NCBI GenBank assembly: GCA_020058315.1
Contig: JAGVEK010000438.1
Coordinates: forward strand, 1-5,622
DNA: 5,622 nucleotides
Reading direction: 5' to 3'
DNA from: Candidatus Zixiibacteriota bacterium
Lineage (GTDB): Bacteria > Zixibacteria > MSB-5A5 > WJJR01
Shown: in pieces, positions 5,423-5,622 of the stretch
Position numbering within the stretch: position 1 is the stretch's first letter
Layout of the letters: the number at the start of each line of letters is the position of its first letter
The notes under the pieces: model-generated
What the model was told of the DNA's origin: nothing
The model's input: the letters and a program-made list of their open reading frames with translations, nothing else
The model's database searches: none
Program-made: the position numbers and the translations under genes

Positions 5423-5622
5423 TCGGGTGTTGAGAGCGTCTCAGCCATTCTGCAACAGCCAGCAACTCGCGCTTGACCGGGAGCACATCTGTCTTCGTAC
5501 TCGAAGGTGAGAGGTGACCCGTAGCGACGCGGGGCAGTCAAGACCCGAGTTCCAAGGGGCATGTTGAAAAACCCGGTTCCGAATCAGGGTGCCACGGACA
5601 AGCAGATTCTCCGGCTCTTTGG
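5423..5622. other. No supported gene upstream of tgt
   Basis: Several short frames are open on the minus strand: one from the window edge to a stop at 5441, one from ATG 5562 to a stop at 5419, and one from 5537 to a stop at 5397. None shows a family motif, and none has a convincing ribosome-binding site. The third ends in a gene-like stretch (VKRELLAVAEWLRR) and may be a remnant of an upstream gene. Nothing recognisable lies on the plus strand. Confidence 0.4.

Noticed and set aside
4768..5433. 221-codon plus-strand frame opposite tgt
   Set aside because: It is antisense to Tgt catalytic motifs, lacks any domain and is a by-product of GC-rich codon use.
5419..5562. 47-codon minus-strand frame starting at 5562
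   Set aside because: It has no ribosome-binding site and no recognisable domain, and it overlaps other equally open frames.
1..5622. CRISPR arrays, tRNA or rRNA genes, transposase genes
   Set aside because: No regularly spaced direct repeats, cloverleaf sequences, rRNA segments or transposase motifs were seen on either strand.

Overview
The window holds a compact housekeeping gene block on the minus strand. In transcription order it is tgt (queuosine tRNA-guanine transglycosylase), yajC (Sec translocase accessory subunit), def (peptide deformylase), fmt (methionyl-tRNA formyltransferase) and an RNase E/G-family ribonuclease (rng). All five are intact and carry the expected catalytic residues. 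The flanks hold little: a 5'-truncated cupredoxin on the plus strand at the left end, and about 200 bases upstream of tgt with no convincing gene.

Organism: a Gram-negative-type bacterium with fairly GC-rich DNA. Tgt and YajC side by side, a bacterial preQ1-type Tgt, and Def/Fmt for formyl-methionine initiation all say Bacteria. The Fmt uses the shortened AYRILP loop and the V-T-T-F-L-L...DTGGI wording that I associate with Bacteroidetes and relatives. I therefore lean to the FCB superphylum or a neighbouring uncultured lineage, but this is a family-resemblance argument and not proof.

Layout: 1-167 no supported gene; 213-410 (+) cupredoxin fragment; 421-472 palindrome between convergent genes; 486-2177 (-) rng; 2198-2235 hairpin-forming repeat; 2241-3203 (-) fmt; 3200-3754 (-) def, overlapping fmt by 4 bases; 3769-3835 two hairpins arranged as one large inverted repeat; 3865-4197 (-) yajC; 4207-5337 (-) tgt, whose stop codon lies inside the yajC ribosome-binding site; 5394-5422 a plausible promoter; 5423-5622 no supported gene.

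How the genes work together: Fmt formylates initiator Met-tRNA and Def removes the formyl group from the new protein, and their genes are translationally coupled. Tgt modifies tRNA wobble bases, YajC serves membrane protein export, and the RNase matures rRNA and turns over mRNA. The block is thus a translation, export and RNA-processing operon. I see no new defence, mobile or biosynthetic system. The most notable structure is non-coding: palindromic repeats occupy the non-coupled gene junctions downstream of yajC, two of them sit directly before ribosome-binding sites, and one pair shows compensatory base changes that keep its hairpins paired.
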